From contig JBLWWJ010000002.1 of the NCBI GenBank assembly GCA_048268005.1, positions 496,001 to 560,000 on the forward strand: DNA of 64,000 bases, read 5' to 3'. Within the stretch, counting starts at the first letter, position 1, and each line of letters opens with the position of its first letter. This document shows, one piece after another, positions 25,561-36,300 of the stretch. The stretch is from Ancylomarina sp048268005 (GTDB lineage Bacteria; Bacteroidota; Bacteroidia; Bacteroidales; Marinifilaceae). The notes beneath the pieces are model-generated. The model was given only the letters and a program-made list of their open reading frames with translations, had not been told where the DNA came from and did not search any database. A program made the position numbers and the translations under genes.

Positions 25561-28530
25561 CTAGAAGGTTATGTTTACACCTAAAAGGTAGGTTGCTGCA
25601 GTAGGATAGGCATTTAACTCAATACCTGAATTTAGGGTCCCACCTGGTAATTCTGGTGTATAACCGCTATAATCTTGCCAGATAACAGGGTTCACAGCCG
25701 TCATATAGCATCTTACTTTTTCCAAGCCAACCGTATTAGTCCATGTTTTAGGTAGTGAATAACCTAAAGTGATATTGTTGATTTTAAGATAAGAACCTGA
25801 TTCAACATAGTATGAAGATGCAACAGGCACATTATTTGATGCTCTAGGAATGGTATTCGATGGATTATCGACTGTCCATCTGCCAGCTAATGAAGCCTCA
25901 ATGTTTTCGTTACCCCAGCGTTGTGCTTTTTTACCATTGTAAATTTTATTACCAGCGTTGCCGTAGAAATCAATTTGGAAATCTAAATTTTTATAATTCA
26001 CCCCCGCATTTAATCCGTAATAGAATTTAGGTTGGTATGATCCCATGTACTCACGGTCTTCGTCATCTAACTTGCCATCACCATTGGTGTCTTTTAATCT
26101 AAAATCACCAGGTTTTGCGTCAGCTTGAATCTTCCCTCCGTCTTCATTTGTGTAGGCATCAATATCTGCCTGTGATTGGAAAATTCCATCCGTTTGGAAT
26201 ACCCAGAAACTACCTAATTCTTCACCTTCTGCTGTTCTTGTTGTCACCTGTCCATTACCTAAATCACCCGAGGTGATAGGAAGTCCACCTGCGATGTTTT
26301 CGAGACTATTCTTATTATGTGTTAGATTGACTCCTAATGTAAAGTTGAGGTCGCTATTAATCTCTTCTCTCCAATTCACTGCTATTTCAAAGCCTTGGTT
26401 ACGAATATCAGCTTTGTTTGTAAGAATGGCGCCTTTCCCAAATATATTATCAATAGGAGCATCAATCAAAGCATCAGTAGTCAGCTTGTTGTAATAGTCA
26501 ATTTCACCTGTTATTTTGTTGTTTAAGAAAGAAAACTCAAGACCTAAATCATATTCAGTTGTAACTTCCCACTTTAAACCTAAATCTTTTATGCTATCAA
26601 CATTTCTTCCTGCTGTATAGCTTTGTGTATCGCCAAACACATAATCAGCATTATACATGTTCACAATAAAAGCACCCGATGGAATATTATCATTTCCTAA
26701 TTTACCCCAACTGGTTCTTAGTTTTAGATTGTCAAGCCATTGGATATCTTGCATGAATGATTCTTCAGATATTCTCCAGCCTAAACCTACTGAAGGAAAA
26801 GTGCCCCAACGCTCATCTGGAGATATTTTCGAAGATCCATCACGGCGAAGGGTAGCCGTTAGTAAATACTTATTATCGAAAGCATAATTTAAACGTCCCA
26901 GGTATGAGTTTCTACTGAAAATATCACCACCATTGCCATTTGTTGCAGATTCTACGTCACCTGCATCCAGATACCAGTATTGTGATTGTTCAGGAATATT
27001 TTGTCTTGAACCACCTAACCAGCTTGTTTCCGTTTTTTCTGCAGTTGTTCCTGCCATCAATTTAAAGTCGTGCTTTTCGTTGATTTTAAACGAGTAGCTC
27101 AAAATATTATCCCAGATCCAGGTTGCATATTCTCCTCGACCCGTTGACAGACTGGAATTTTCACTTTTTTGATTAGATGATACTTCATAAACAGGGGTAT
27201 AAGATCTGTCTTTTGAATAAGAAGCATCAACACTAATTGTTGTCTTGAAAGTCAATCCCTTTAGAGGTTTTAATTCTGCAAACACAGATCCCTGTATACG
27301 GGTTCCCCATGCTTCACTGTTGGTGTAATCAAGACTAGCCACCGGGTTTCCTACATTGTTTCTAATGCTAAAACCATATTTACCATCTTCATCGCGAACA
27401 GGAACGGTAGGCGATTGACGGTAAGCATCCGTAAAAGCTGAGTAAGGCGCATTGTTCGATTTGTATCTTGAGATACTTAAATTATTTCCAACTTTCACCT
27501 TATCACTTAGTTGGTAGGTATTGTTCATTCTTATCGACAACCTACTGTAGTCGTTGCTTTTAAGAACTCCCTGGTCTTCCATATAGCCTAAAGAGAAAAA
27601 GTAGGTGTTTTTATCAGTTCCTCCGTTAATTGAAAGGTTATGTTCTTGTGTATAGCTCTGTCTTGTAATGGCATCCATCCAATCCGTATTATATTTGATT
27701 TTCGATAGATCGTAAGGTGCTTCCTGATTGTCGTAGGCAGCCGCTTCATTTGAATAATCAGCAAATAGCTTACTATTCGCCATCTTCACATCGTTGATAA
27801 TGGAATGCACTCCAACTTTAGTGCTTAGATTCACCTCCATCTTTCCTTTGCTACCTGATTTGGTTGTGATGATGATGACACCATTAGCACCTCGAACACC
27901 ATAGATTGATGCAGAAGAAGCATCCTTTAGGATATCTACAGATACAATATCGGCTTGATTAATATTACGGACATCTCCTGTGATAATACCATCAACAACA
28001 TAAAGAGGATCGGCTCCACCTTTCATTGTTCCGGCTCCTCGAATACGGATTGTTGGTGCCGAACCTGGTGCACTAGAATTAACAATCTGTACACCGGCAA
28101 GTTTTCCCTGTATCGATTGCATAGGAGATAATGAGGTCGTGTTTTTTAATTGATCACCTTTCACGCCTACAATTGAACCTGTAATATCTTTTTTGGTTTG
28201 TACACCATAACCCACAACAACAACTTCATCAAGTCCTGTTGTTGAGGCTGAAAGAGTGACATCTATTTGATTTCTATTGGCTACAGTGATTTCCTGAGAT
28301 TGCATTCCGACAAAACTGAAAATCAGAACTGAATTTGAATTTGTACTGATGGAATAATTTCCATTAATATCTGTTGTTGTACCCTGGACTGTACCTTTTA
28401 CAATAACACTTACGCCAGGTATTCCTTCTGGGTCTTCAGAGGAACTTACTTTTCCTTTTACAGTAAAGTCTTGTGCCCATAGAACATTACAGAGTAATGT
28501 TGCTATTAGAATCGAAAAAAATCTTTTCAT
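25561..28530 (-). CDS. SusC/RagA-family TonB-dependent outer-membrane transporter (PUL1)
   Basis: The 989-residue protein has a signal peptide (MKRFFSILIATLLCNVLWAQ), a CarboxypepD-regulatory-like N-terminal extension (about 22-105, GIPGVSVIVKGT..GTTTDINGNY) and a TonB-box region before DEVVVVGYG. A plug domain follows (about 110-235, with SVDILKDASSASIYGVRGAN), then a 22-strand barrel ending LLGVNITF. It pairs with the SusD gene immediately downstream and would import oligosaccharides made by the GH144-like enzyme. No ECF sigma / FecR signalling extension is visible, so regulation probably goes through the divergent sensor at 30.0 kb. Confidence 0.95.
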   Translation of the reverse strand: MKRFFSILIATLLCNVLWAQDFTVKGKVSSSEDPEGIPGVSVIVKGTVQGTTTDINGNYSISTNSNSVLIFSFVGMQSQEITVANRNQIDVTLSASTTGLDEVVVVGYGVQTKKDITGSIVGVKGDQLKNTTSLSPMQSIQGKLAGVQIVNSSAPGSAPTIRIRGAGTMKGGADPLYVVDGIITGDVRNINQADIVSVDILKDASSASIYGVRGANGVIIITTKSGSKGKMEVNLSTKVGVHSIINDVKMANSKLFADYSNEAAAYDNQEAPYDLSKIKYNTDWMDAITRQSYTQEHNLSINGGTDKNTYFFSLGYMEDQGVLKSNDYSRLSIRMNNTYQLSDKVKVGNNLSISRYKSNNAPYSAFTDAYRQSPTVPVRDEDGKYGFSIRNNVGNPVASLDYTNSEAWGTRIQGSVFAELKPLKGLTFKTTISVDASYSKDRSYTPVYEVSSNQKSENSSLSTGRGEYATWIWDNILSYSFKINEKHDFKLMAGTTAEKTETSWLGGSRQNIPEQSQYWYLDAGDVESATNGNGGDIFSRNSYLGRLNYAFDNKYLLTATLRRDGSSKISPDERWGTFPSVGLGWRISEESFMQDIQWLDNLKLRTSWGKLGNDNIPSGAFIVNMYNADYVFGDTQSYTAGRNVDSIKDLGLKWEVTTEYDLGLEFSFLNNKITGEIDYYNKLTTDALIDAPIDNIFGKGAILTNKADIRNQGFEIAVNWREEINSDLNFTLGVNLTHNKNSLENIAGGLPITSGDLGNGQVTTRTAEGEELGSFWVFQTDGIFQSQADIDAYTNEDGGKIQADAKPGDFRLKDTNGDGKLDDEDREYMGSYQPKFYYGLNAGVNYKNLDFQIDFYGNAGNKIYNGKKAQRWGNENIEASLAGRWTVDNPSNTIPRASNNVPVASSYYVESGSYLKINNITLGYSLPKTWTNTVGLEKVRCYMTAVNPVIWQDYSGYTPELPGGTLNSGIELNAYPTAATYLLGVNITF

Positions 28531-28552
28531 GAGTTTGTAGTTTTATTTAAGG

Positions 28553-28570
28553 TTCCGATTATTATCGGAA
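28553..28570. promoter_or_regulatory. Short hairpin or palindrome upstream of SusC
   Basis: TTCCGAT / ATCGGAA with a 4-nt centre lies 23 bp upstream of the PUL1 susC start, in the 173-bp gap after the DUF4493-like gene. It could be an operator or an mRNA element. Confidence 0.35.
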
Positions 28571-28703
28571 GGAACTCGCTATCGTAATTCTCATCCCGCA
28601 AGATATCGTTTTACTTATAGCTCTTTATTATATGCTTTGCTTATTTTTTAGTTTGAATCTTCACTTACAGCCTCTTTTTTTATCTAAGATGTCATGGCAG
28701 ATT

Positions 28704-29564
28704 TTAATTGATATAAAAATCAAAAATTATAGGGTCGCCAATTGCTTCATCAACGACTGTTACATTTATGCCAGCTTTACCACTACTTTTGAGAACTAAG
28801 TTGTATTTGTGGTTTGCGGTAAAATCTTCTGTCCAAAATTCCTGTGTCTTTTCAGGATTTACATTGGCTGTATCTGTGAATTTTACAGTGACCTTATAGT
28901 TGACTTTGCCATAATCAGTTGCTGTTGTTGCGCCATCAAATGTTAGAGGTGCGATAAAGTGACCTGTTCTGGTTTCATTAGAACTATAAATTAAATACCT
29001 GTTTGCATCGTTGCCAGCTTCTACTTTTGCTTCTACCTGATTGTATCCGGTTGGCATATTCGCAGTAATATTTGAAAGATCAACATGAATTAAAACGGTA
29101 TTCTGAATCAGTTTGAATTCAACATTTGTTGTTTGTCCTTCTCTTATTGAAAATGGACTACAGGCTCCAATATAATAATAGGTATCCCAATTGGCTCCGC
29201 CCCATCTGATTCCACCATTACCATCGTCTACACCCAGGTAGTTTGAACTAACTTCTACGGCATAGTCACTGGCTGCAGGTAACGAAATACCATTATCTGT
29301 AACTTCTCCCAGCCTGTGAGAACTGTTGTAATCTGCCGCTGTTCTTCTTAGTCTGACTTCGAAATCATTGGTGTCATAACCTAAAGCAGTAATCGCTTTT
29401 GTTTGTCCTGCTTCTATAACATCTAATGAAAGGCTTGGGTTTATTTTTAATGTTCCATTCTCAAATTCTTGATTATCCTCATTAGACGAACAAGAAAAAG
29501 AGAATAGCGCTGTAGCGATGAGAAGATTTCTGATTAGGAAATTTGGGGTTTTGTTTCTTTTCAT
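28704..29564 (-). CDS. DUF4493-like outer-membrane lipoprotein
   Basis: The 286-residue protein has a lipoprotein leader (FSFSC, Cys25), an acidic spacer and two beta-rich halves. The first, GTLKINPSLSLDVIEAG ... LRR ... LPAASDYAVEVSS ... CSPFSIREGQTTNVEFK, has the GTL..(L/S)..D / Y.V.V / F.(V/I)..G.T..V..K rhythm of DUF4493. The second (about 155-286) is another beta domain ending VVDEAIGDPIIFDFYIN. It is the first gene of the - strand unit, facing the regulator at 30001. It is probably displayed on the surface or in the periplasm; a glycan-binding or adhesin-like role is possible but not shown. Confidence 0.65.
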   Translation of the reverse strand: MKRNKTPNFLIRNLLIATALFSFSCSSNEDNQEFENGTLKINPSLSLDVIEAGQTKAITALGYDTNDFEVRLRRTAADYNSSHRLGEVTDNGISLPAASDYAVEVSSNYLGVDDGNGGIRWGGANWDTYYYIGACSPFSIREGQTTNVEFKLIQNTVLIHVDLSNITANMPTGYNQVEAKVEAGNDANRYLIYSSNETRTGHFIAPLTFDGATTATDYGKVNYKVTVKFTDTANVNPEKTQEFWTEDFTANHKYNLVLKSSGKAGINVTVVDEAIGDPIIFDFYIN

Positions 29565-29569
29565 GAATA

Positions 29570-29578
29570 TAGGGTATT
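29570..29578 (-). promoter_or_regulatory. AATACCCTA element before the DUF4493-like gene
   Basis: On the - strand AATACCCTA ends 5 nt before the start codon. It matches the first nine bases of the 13-mer found before both TPR-HTH regulators. A 9-mer can recur by chance, so this is weak. Confidence 0.25.
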
Positions 29579-29810
29579 AGGTTTAGGTAATATTGAATTG
29601 TTTCCGCCTTAGTTTTAGTAAGTTTTTCTTATGCAAATATTGGGGAGCAAACGTTTTAAAAAAAAGATTAGACTGCTACTTAGACTGAACAAGGGTTTTT
29701 ATTTTGTGTTGTGGTGCATATGTGTCATTAAATTAGTCAGTTGTATTCTTTATTGTTTGCTTGTTTTTTTTTCTATTTGTAGCCATGTTGTGGTAATGTT
29801 GTAGTCCTTT

Positions 29811-29843
29811 TTTGTGATTGAAAACCTTTTCGAACTATATTTG
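29811..29843 (+). promoter_or_regulatory. Predicted Bacteroidota-type promoter for the regulator at 30001
   Basis: TATATTTG (29836-29843) matches the -7 consensus TAnnTTTG exactly, and TTTG (29811-29814) lies 21 nt upstream as a -33 element. This predicts a transcript starting near 29850 with a leader of about 150 nt. The remaining divergent region (29579-29810) holds no ORF I can support. Confidence 0.55.
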
Positions 29844-30000
29844 ACCCTTATGTGGAATACTTTCACAATTGAAGTCGTGGATTGGTAAATAGTCTTGTTT
29901 TGAATTTTAGAGATAAGGCTAATGCAATCACCACAAGTGATGGTGTTGTTCGTAACATTGATTTTTCATCGCCTTTATTGCTTATATATTATTTTGAGAT

Positions 30001-32880
30001 ATGACGATTCGTTTATTTATTTTGAATTTCATTTTTATATTTTTTTCTTTCTCGGGTTTTTGTCTGACCAATGCGATTGATCAGGAGAGCTTGTTAGTGC
30101 CTTTCGTTACAAATTGTCATAAGCTGGATTACCAGGGTGCAAATCAGAATTGGGATGTGTGTCAGGCAAAAAATGGGATCATGTATTTTGCAAACTCAGA
30201 AGGTTTAATTGAGTACGATGGAGCCTCATGGAAGCTTTTCACACTCCCTCGTAAGCAAATTGTTCGTTCTGTGGCTGTCGATTCGCTTGGGAGAGTTTAT
30301 GTGGGAGCACATGAAGAGTTTGGATATTGGGAAAGGAATTCAAAGGGACAGTTTGAATATTTTTCTCTTGTAGATTTAGTATCTGATGTATCCATAAAGA
30401 ATCAGGATATTTGGAAAATTTGTGTTTTAAATGATAGGATTTATTTTCAATCTTTTGCTGGCATGTTTTCTTATGATGGCGAGCATATAAAAGAAATCGA
30501 AACGCCTGCCAATATATTCTCCCTTTTTAAGATTGAGGATCGCTTGCTGGTTAGTATACAACAAATGGGTTTGTATGAACTTGAGAATGATTCTTTGGTT
30601 TTGTTAAAGGGCTCTGATCAATTGGCTCCACAAACCATTAATGTACTTTTGCCGTATTCAGACGAAGCGTTGCTAGTGGGCACAGAATCGGGTGGTTTGT
30701 ACCTTTATAGTCATGATAAGTTAGCACAATGGAAGAATGATGCTGATGGTATTTTAAAGAATTCTCAGCTTAATAAAGCTGCTTCTGTAGAAGTGGGCGA
30801 TCATTCCTATTTCATCTTTGGAACCATTACTCAAGGGCTTTTGGTCGTGGATAGAAAGGGTGAAATATACAGTCATTTAACGAAGGGAAATGGCTTACAG
30901 AATAATACCATTCTTGGAATTCAAGTCGATCAGCATAAGAACCTTTGGTTAAGTTTGGACAATGGCATTGATTTTATCAACCTGAATTCTACATTTCGTT
31001 ATTTTCAGGATCGGAGTGGTGAGTTAGGGACCGTATATAGTGCCGCAGTTTTTCAAAATAAGTTGTACTTAGGTACTAACCATGGCTTGTTTTGTGCTGA
31101 TTGGGATGTGAGCCACTTTAGATTGCTGAGTGATTTTTCTCTGATAAAGAATACACAAGGACAGGTTTGGGATTTGAAGCTTATTGATGATGTTTTATTT
31201 TGCGGTCATAATAGTGGTACCTTTATAATTTCGCACCAGGGAATTAAGAAAATTTCGAATGTTTCAGGAGGCTGGTTGCTTAAGCAGATTCCTAATCAGC
31301 CCGATATCTTAATTCAAGGGACTTATATTGGTTTGGTGGTTTACAGAAAGGAGCATGGAAATTGGTTCATGTCGCATATGATTGAAGGGTATCATGAGCC
31401 CACTGAGTTTTTGGAATTCGACTTCAAAGGTAATTTGTGGGCAAGTCATGCCTATAGAGGGCTGTATAAATTGCAGCTGAATTCAGATTATAGTGCTGTC
31501 TTGAATACAGACTATTATGGGAGTAAAGAAGGCTTAACAGAGGATCTTAATGTAAATGTTTTTAAAGTTGACCAACAAGTCGTGTTTTCAACAGGTAAGC
31601 AGTTTTTTTCCTACGATTATAATAAAGAAATATTAGCGCCCTATCAGAAACTTAATCAGGAACTTAAGAGTTTTCAGAAAGCTCATAAAATATTAACTAT
31701 TGATAGGCAGAACTATTGGTTTTTTAATAAAGGCAAATGTGCCAAAGTAGAAATGGAACAGGGGAAGCTGAAGCGAATAGATGCACTTTCATTTCAACTT
31801 CTCAGAGGGAATACACTTGATGGTTATGAGAATATTGTGAATTTAGGCGACAATCAATTTCTTATTTGCCTAGATGATGGCTTTTCTATTTTCACAGATC
31901 AAGGGAGTGAAACCTCAACCTCATTGGATGGTCATCGGGTCATCCTTCAGAAAGTCAGCCGTAATTCGCAGAATTCCAGACAGCAAGTTGATTTGAACCT
32001 TGAAAATCCTTTGGCAATTCATAATTCAAATAATAATTTAAGTTTTGAGTTTGCTTTACCTGTCTATCGTTTTGGTGCAATGAAATATCAGTGGAAGCTC
32101 GATGGCTATGATTCATTTTGGTCGGAACCTGCAGAACGAAATCAAGTGCGTTATTCCAAATTGCCTTATGGCGATTATACTTTTAAAGTTCGAGCTACAG
32201 ATAACTATGGAAATTTATCATCTATTACTGACTATCAGTTTACAATTCTTCCTCCCTGGTACCTTTCCGGATTGGCTAAATTAGGTTATTTAGTCCTTTT
32301 GTTTGTTTTGATTGGTTTGTTTCGAGTGATTTACCGAAGTAAGCTCGATAAACAGAAAAAGAGGTATTATCTAAAATTACAGGCCGAGAATGAAGAACAA
32401 ATTATAAAGCTGAAGAATGATCATTTACGTATCGAAATTGAGAGTAAATCGAAAGAGATTGCCAACTATACAATGATGGTGACTAAGAAAAATGAATTAC
32501 TCATTCAATTAAAGGAACAATTAGAAAAATTGGAAAAATATGTGGTTGCTGCTGCTGCTAAAAAACGTTTGCTTGATATTAATAAGTTGATACAGGTGGG
32601 AATAAAAAGTCAGGACCATTGGCAGGTTTTTAACGAAAACTTTGATAAAGCCAACGAAACCTTTCTTTCAAACCTTAGAAGATCATTCCCGGAATTAACA
32701 CCGAACGACCTTCGTTTTTGTGCTTTTTTAAAAATGAATATGACAACCAAAGAGATTGCTTCACTTTTAAATATTTCACCTCGTAGTGTTGAAGTAAAAC
32801 GTTATCGTCTTCGAAAGAAGTTGAATATGGAGCATGAAGAAAATTTAGTCGTTTTTCTAATGGGTATGAATGCGGAATAG
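30001..32880 (+). CDS. One-chain membrane sensor-regulator: beta-propeller, Y_Y_Y domain, LuxR-like HTH
   Basis: The 959-residue protein has a signal peptide (about 1-25) and a periplasmic two-component-regulator-type propeller (about 40-640, repeats such as IQVDQHKNLWLSLDNGI). A Y_Y_Y domain (about 690-750) ends in PPWYLS. A transmembrane helix (about 760-778), a coiled coil (780-850) and a C-terminal HTH (about 898-945, LTPNDLRFCAFLKMNMTTKE ... SVEVKRYRLRKKL) complete it. No histidine kinase or receiver is present, so it differs from hybrid two-component systems. Its cytoplasmic half is related to the TPR regulators at 1798 and 12892. It faces PUL1 divergently and is its likely activator, sensing an oligosaccharide in the periplasm. 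Confidence 0.88.
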   Translation: MTIRLFILNFIFIFFSFSGFCLTNAIDQESLLVPFVTNCHKLDYQGANQNWDVCQAKNGIMYFANSEGLIEYDGASWKLFTLPRKQIVRSVAVDSLGRVYVGAHEEFGYWERNSKGQFEYFSLVDLVSDVSIKNQDIWKICVLNDRIYFQSFAGMFSYDGEHIKEIETPANIFSLFKIEDRLLVSIQQMGLYELENDSLVLLKGSDQLAPQTINVLLPYSDEALLVGTESGGLYLYSHDKLAQWKNDADGILKNSQLNKAASVEVGDHSYFIFGTITQGLLVVDRKGEIYSHLTKGNGLQNNTILGIQVDQHKNLWLSLDNGIDFINLNSTFRYFQDRSGELGTVYSAAVFQNKLYLGTNHGLFCADWDVSHFRLLSDFSLIKNTQGQVWDLKLIDDVLFCGHNSGTFIISHQGIKKISNVSGGWLLKQIPNQPDILIQGTYIGLVVYRKEHGNWFMSHMIEGYHEPTEFLEFDFKGNLWASHAYRGLYKLQLNSDYSAVLNTDYYGSKEGLTEDLNVNVFKVDQQVVFSTGKQFFSYDYNKEILAPYQKLNQELKSFQKAHKILTIDRQNYWFFNKGKCAKVEMEQGKLKRIDALSFQLLRGNTLDGYENIVNLGDNQFLICLDDGFSIFTDQGSETSTSLDGHRVILQKVSRNSQNSRQQVDLNLENPLAIHNSNNNLSFEFALPVYRFGAMKYQWKLDGYDSFWSEPAERNQVRYSKLPYGDYTFKVRATDNYGNLSSITDYQFTILPPWYLSGLAKLGYLVLLFVLIGLFRVIYRSKLDKQKKRYYLKLQAENEEQIIKLKNDHLRIEIESKSKEIANYTMMVTKKNELLIQLKEQLEKLEKYVVAAAAKKRLLDINKLIQVGIKSQDHWQVFNENFDKANETFLSNLRRSFPELTPNDLRFCAFLKMNMTTKEIASLLNISPRSVEVKRYRLRKKLNMEHEENLVVFLMGMNAE

Positions 32881-33304
32881 TATAATCTTTGATATCGTAA
32901 GAATTCATTCGTGAGGATAAAGATTAAGCCAATTTGAGTTGAAATCACTTTGTTTTTTCAACCTTCCTCTTTTTAGTTCGTTAACCTAACACCGAAATAT
33001 GTCATTCTTTGCTAGGGCTGTTGCAAAAAGTCCGCCGGAGGTTTCTAAAATGCTTTAGCTCGTTTCACTATATCCTTAATCATATACTTACAAATTAAAT
33101 TGATTAAAAAATAGATCTAAAGAAGGGATTTGAAATATTTATAGAAATTAAAAGCTAAGGATATAAGCTAAGATAAATATTTCAAAACAAAAGGAGATTC
33201 CTATCTGGACATCATGACTAGCTAGCTAATTGTTTATAAGTGTTGTGGGTTTTAGTTTGATCTCCTGCTCCACAGAACATGGTTTTATGTATCAAACAAA
33301 AATA
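32881..33304. other. Convergent intergenic region
   Basis: No ORF I can support. The segment 33014-33050 (CTAGGGCTGTTGCAAAAAGT then CCGCCGGAGG) resembles the terminal repeats of some insertion sequences, but no partner end or transposase lies near. Confidence 0.35.
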
Positions 33305-33333
33305 CCCTCTCATCACGAGAGGGCATTTTTTTT
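33305..33333. terminator. Bidirectional terminator between convergent regulators
   Basis: CCCTCTC-ATCAC-GAGAGGG is followed by CATTTTTTTTTT on the + strand and by TATTTTTG on the - strand. It lies 18-28 nt past the stop of the hybrid sensor gene and serves both converging genes. Confidence 0.85.
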
Positions 33334-33350
33334 TTAAGTAAAGTTCTTGT

Positions 33351-36300
33351 CTAGTTTTGTCCATATTTACTTGGGCTTACACCATAGAATTTCTTGAAAG
33401 AGGTACTGAAGTATTTAGGATCGGAAAAGCCGGTTTGATAGGCTATTTCACTGATGCTGTGTTTTCCCTCTTTAATAAGCTCAACGGATTTTTTCAAGCG
33501 AACAATCTTCACAAAATCTTGTGGTGATTGGTCGGTGAGGGCCTTTAATTTTCGATAAAGAACAGGTCGGCTCATGAAGAGCTGTTTACTGAACTCCTCT
33601 ACTGAGAAACTAGGATTGTCCATATTCTGATTGATGATATCCATACATTTCTGAATGAATTCCTGATCTAACTCATTTTTGTAATTGATCTGTTCACTCG
33701 TGTCTTCCTGTTTTATGAATTTCTCTTTCAGAACCTTGTGTGAGTTCAGAAGGTTGGAAATTTTTGATTTAAGAATTCGTAAATCGAAAGGTTTCTCAAT
33801 ATAGCCATCAGCACCCAATTCGTAACCTTCAATCTTATAATCGGAGGAGGTTAGGGCTGTCACTAAAATGATAGGGATGTGACAGGTTTCGATATTGTTC
33901 TTCAAATGAGAACAGAACACCCTACCATCCATTTCAGGCATCATGATATCTGAAACGATAATATCCGGTTCTGTTTCTTTTAGTATTTCCAGAGCCTCCT
34001 TACCATTGGAGGCTTGCAGAATTTGGTAGCTTGGCCTTAATTCGTTGGAAAGGAAAGTGATCAGTTCACGGCTATCTTCAACAATCATCAGTTTAGGGAG
34101 GTCTTCGTTTACGATCACCTCACTCAATTCATCTGTTGAAAATGACTCTTCCTCGGGCTTCACTGTCGTTTTGAATACAGGAATGTATTTTTCTGTTGGT
34201 TTTTCTGAGATGAAATCTGCTGACTTAAAATGTTTGCTATCCATCTTAAATTTTAGGCTGAAGCAAGTACCATCTCCCGCTTTGCTGGAGAACGAAATTG
34301 TGCCGGAATGAAGATTTACCAGTTGTTTTACTAGTAGTAATCCGACCCCGCTACCTGTTTCTTCAGAGTTGATCGCATTGGTTGCCCGGTAGTATCTTTT
34401 AAAAATGTTTTCCTGCTGATCTTCGGGGATACCGATACCACTGTCCTTAATTTTTATGAGACATTGATTTCTTTGTGAATCAAGATGCATGGTTATTTTG
34501 CCCTCTTCTGGCGTATATTTTATTGCATTGGAAATCAGGTTGTAAAAAATCTTATCAAATTTCAATTTATCATACCAAAGTTCAATCATTTCCTGGTTGG
34601 ATAGCAATTGGAATTGAATCCTTTTCTTTTCCAGTAAAGGTTTAAAGGATGTTGATACCTCTGAAAGGTGCTCAACTAAATTGTATTTGTCTACCTGGAG
34701 TTGCATTTTCTTCATCTCTGCCTTCTGGAAATCCAAAAGTTGTGTAAAGTGGGTGGTGAGCTTATCCACATTCTTTAAGGCCATATTAATCAAACCAGAA
34801 TCCTGCTCCGAAAAGTTTTCTTTGGCTGATAGACTGGTTAATGGCGACTTTATCAGAGTTAATGGGGTTTTTAAGTCGTGTGCAACGTTGATGAAAAATT
34901 GGATTTTTTCATTTGAGTTCTTTTCCTGAAGGCGGATGCGTTGGAACTTCAGAATGAAATTGGCAATCCCCAAAAATAGGATCAGATAAAAGCCATAAGC
35001 CCAGTAGGTTTGCCAGAAGGGTGGTTTCACCTTAATACTTATACTTCGTTCTTTTCCATTCCAGCTGTCTTGAAGGCTGGTAGCTCTAACCTTAAAGGTA
35101 TAAGTGCCCGGATGGATATTGGTGTAAGTGGCTTTATGAGTAGAAGAGGCAGGCGTCCATTCATCTTCAAAGCCCTCCAGTTTCCAGGAATATCTATTTT
35201 TAATTGGATTGGTGTAGTTAATACCAACAAAATCCAATGAAAAGGAGTTCTGGTGATAATCTAAATCAATTGTATTGGTCAGATTGATATGTTTTTGCAA
35301 TGGAGTGTTAGGATCTCCAATAGGATAGGATTTGTTTGAAATTTTAAAATCGGTAAAGAATAGTTTTGGAGCAAGGGTGATTTTTTGAATCCGAAGAGGA
35401 TCAAAGGTGATAAAACCACTTTCTCCCCCAAAAATCATTTTCCCCTCTGATGTAATACAGGAAGCGCCATAGTTGAATTCCTTGATAGTCAGTCCATCAG
35501 AAATGTCGTAGTTGATGAATTTGTTGGTTTTCGGATTGTATCGGGATAATCCATTGGTTGTACTCAACCACAAACGCTCTTCAGTATCAGGAAGAATGCC
35601 ATAAATCGTATTGGACGGCAGCCCATCTTTTTGGGTGAAATGAGTGAACTTCTCAGTTTTGGGATCAAAAATATTTAAGCCACCTCCTTCGGTTCCAATA
35701 TATACTTTACCTGTAGGATCCTCAAAAAAGCAAAAGCAGGCGTTACTGCTAATGGAATTGGGATCTCCCTTTTGGGGAACAAAGAGTTTGTATTCTCCAG
35801 TAATTTTATTGAACAAGTAGAAGCCTTCCCGACATCCCAGGTAGAGGTAATTGTTCTTGCCTTCGTAGATGTTTTGTACGCTGTAGATGGGATAAGAGGT
35901 CATTTTATTAGTGGAAGACGAATATTTGATCAGTTTACCTCTGATCGAGCCTATCCAAATGTCTTGATTTCTATCCTTTAGTATCTTGTATACATAGATC
36001 GTTCCTTCATTTTTTTCCAGTTCATTATTCTGAAAGGCTTGAGTTACCTTGCCTGTTTTGAGGTTAACCCGATCAATTCCGCCCCCGTAGCTACCCATCC
36101 ATATTTCATCATTGGTAATTTGTTCCAGAGATAGGATGGTGTTACTTCCAAGCAGTTTATTTTGTTTAGAGTTATTATAGAGGTGATTCCATTTCTTAGT
36201 GTCAGGATTGTAGATGCTAACTCCCTTTTTGGTGCCAAACCATATTTTACCTGTGGTATCTTCCAAAACGGCTCTTCCTGTATTATTTCCCAGAGAGTTT

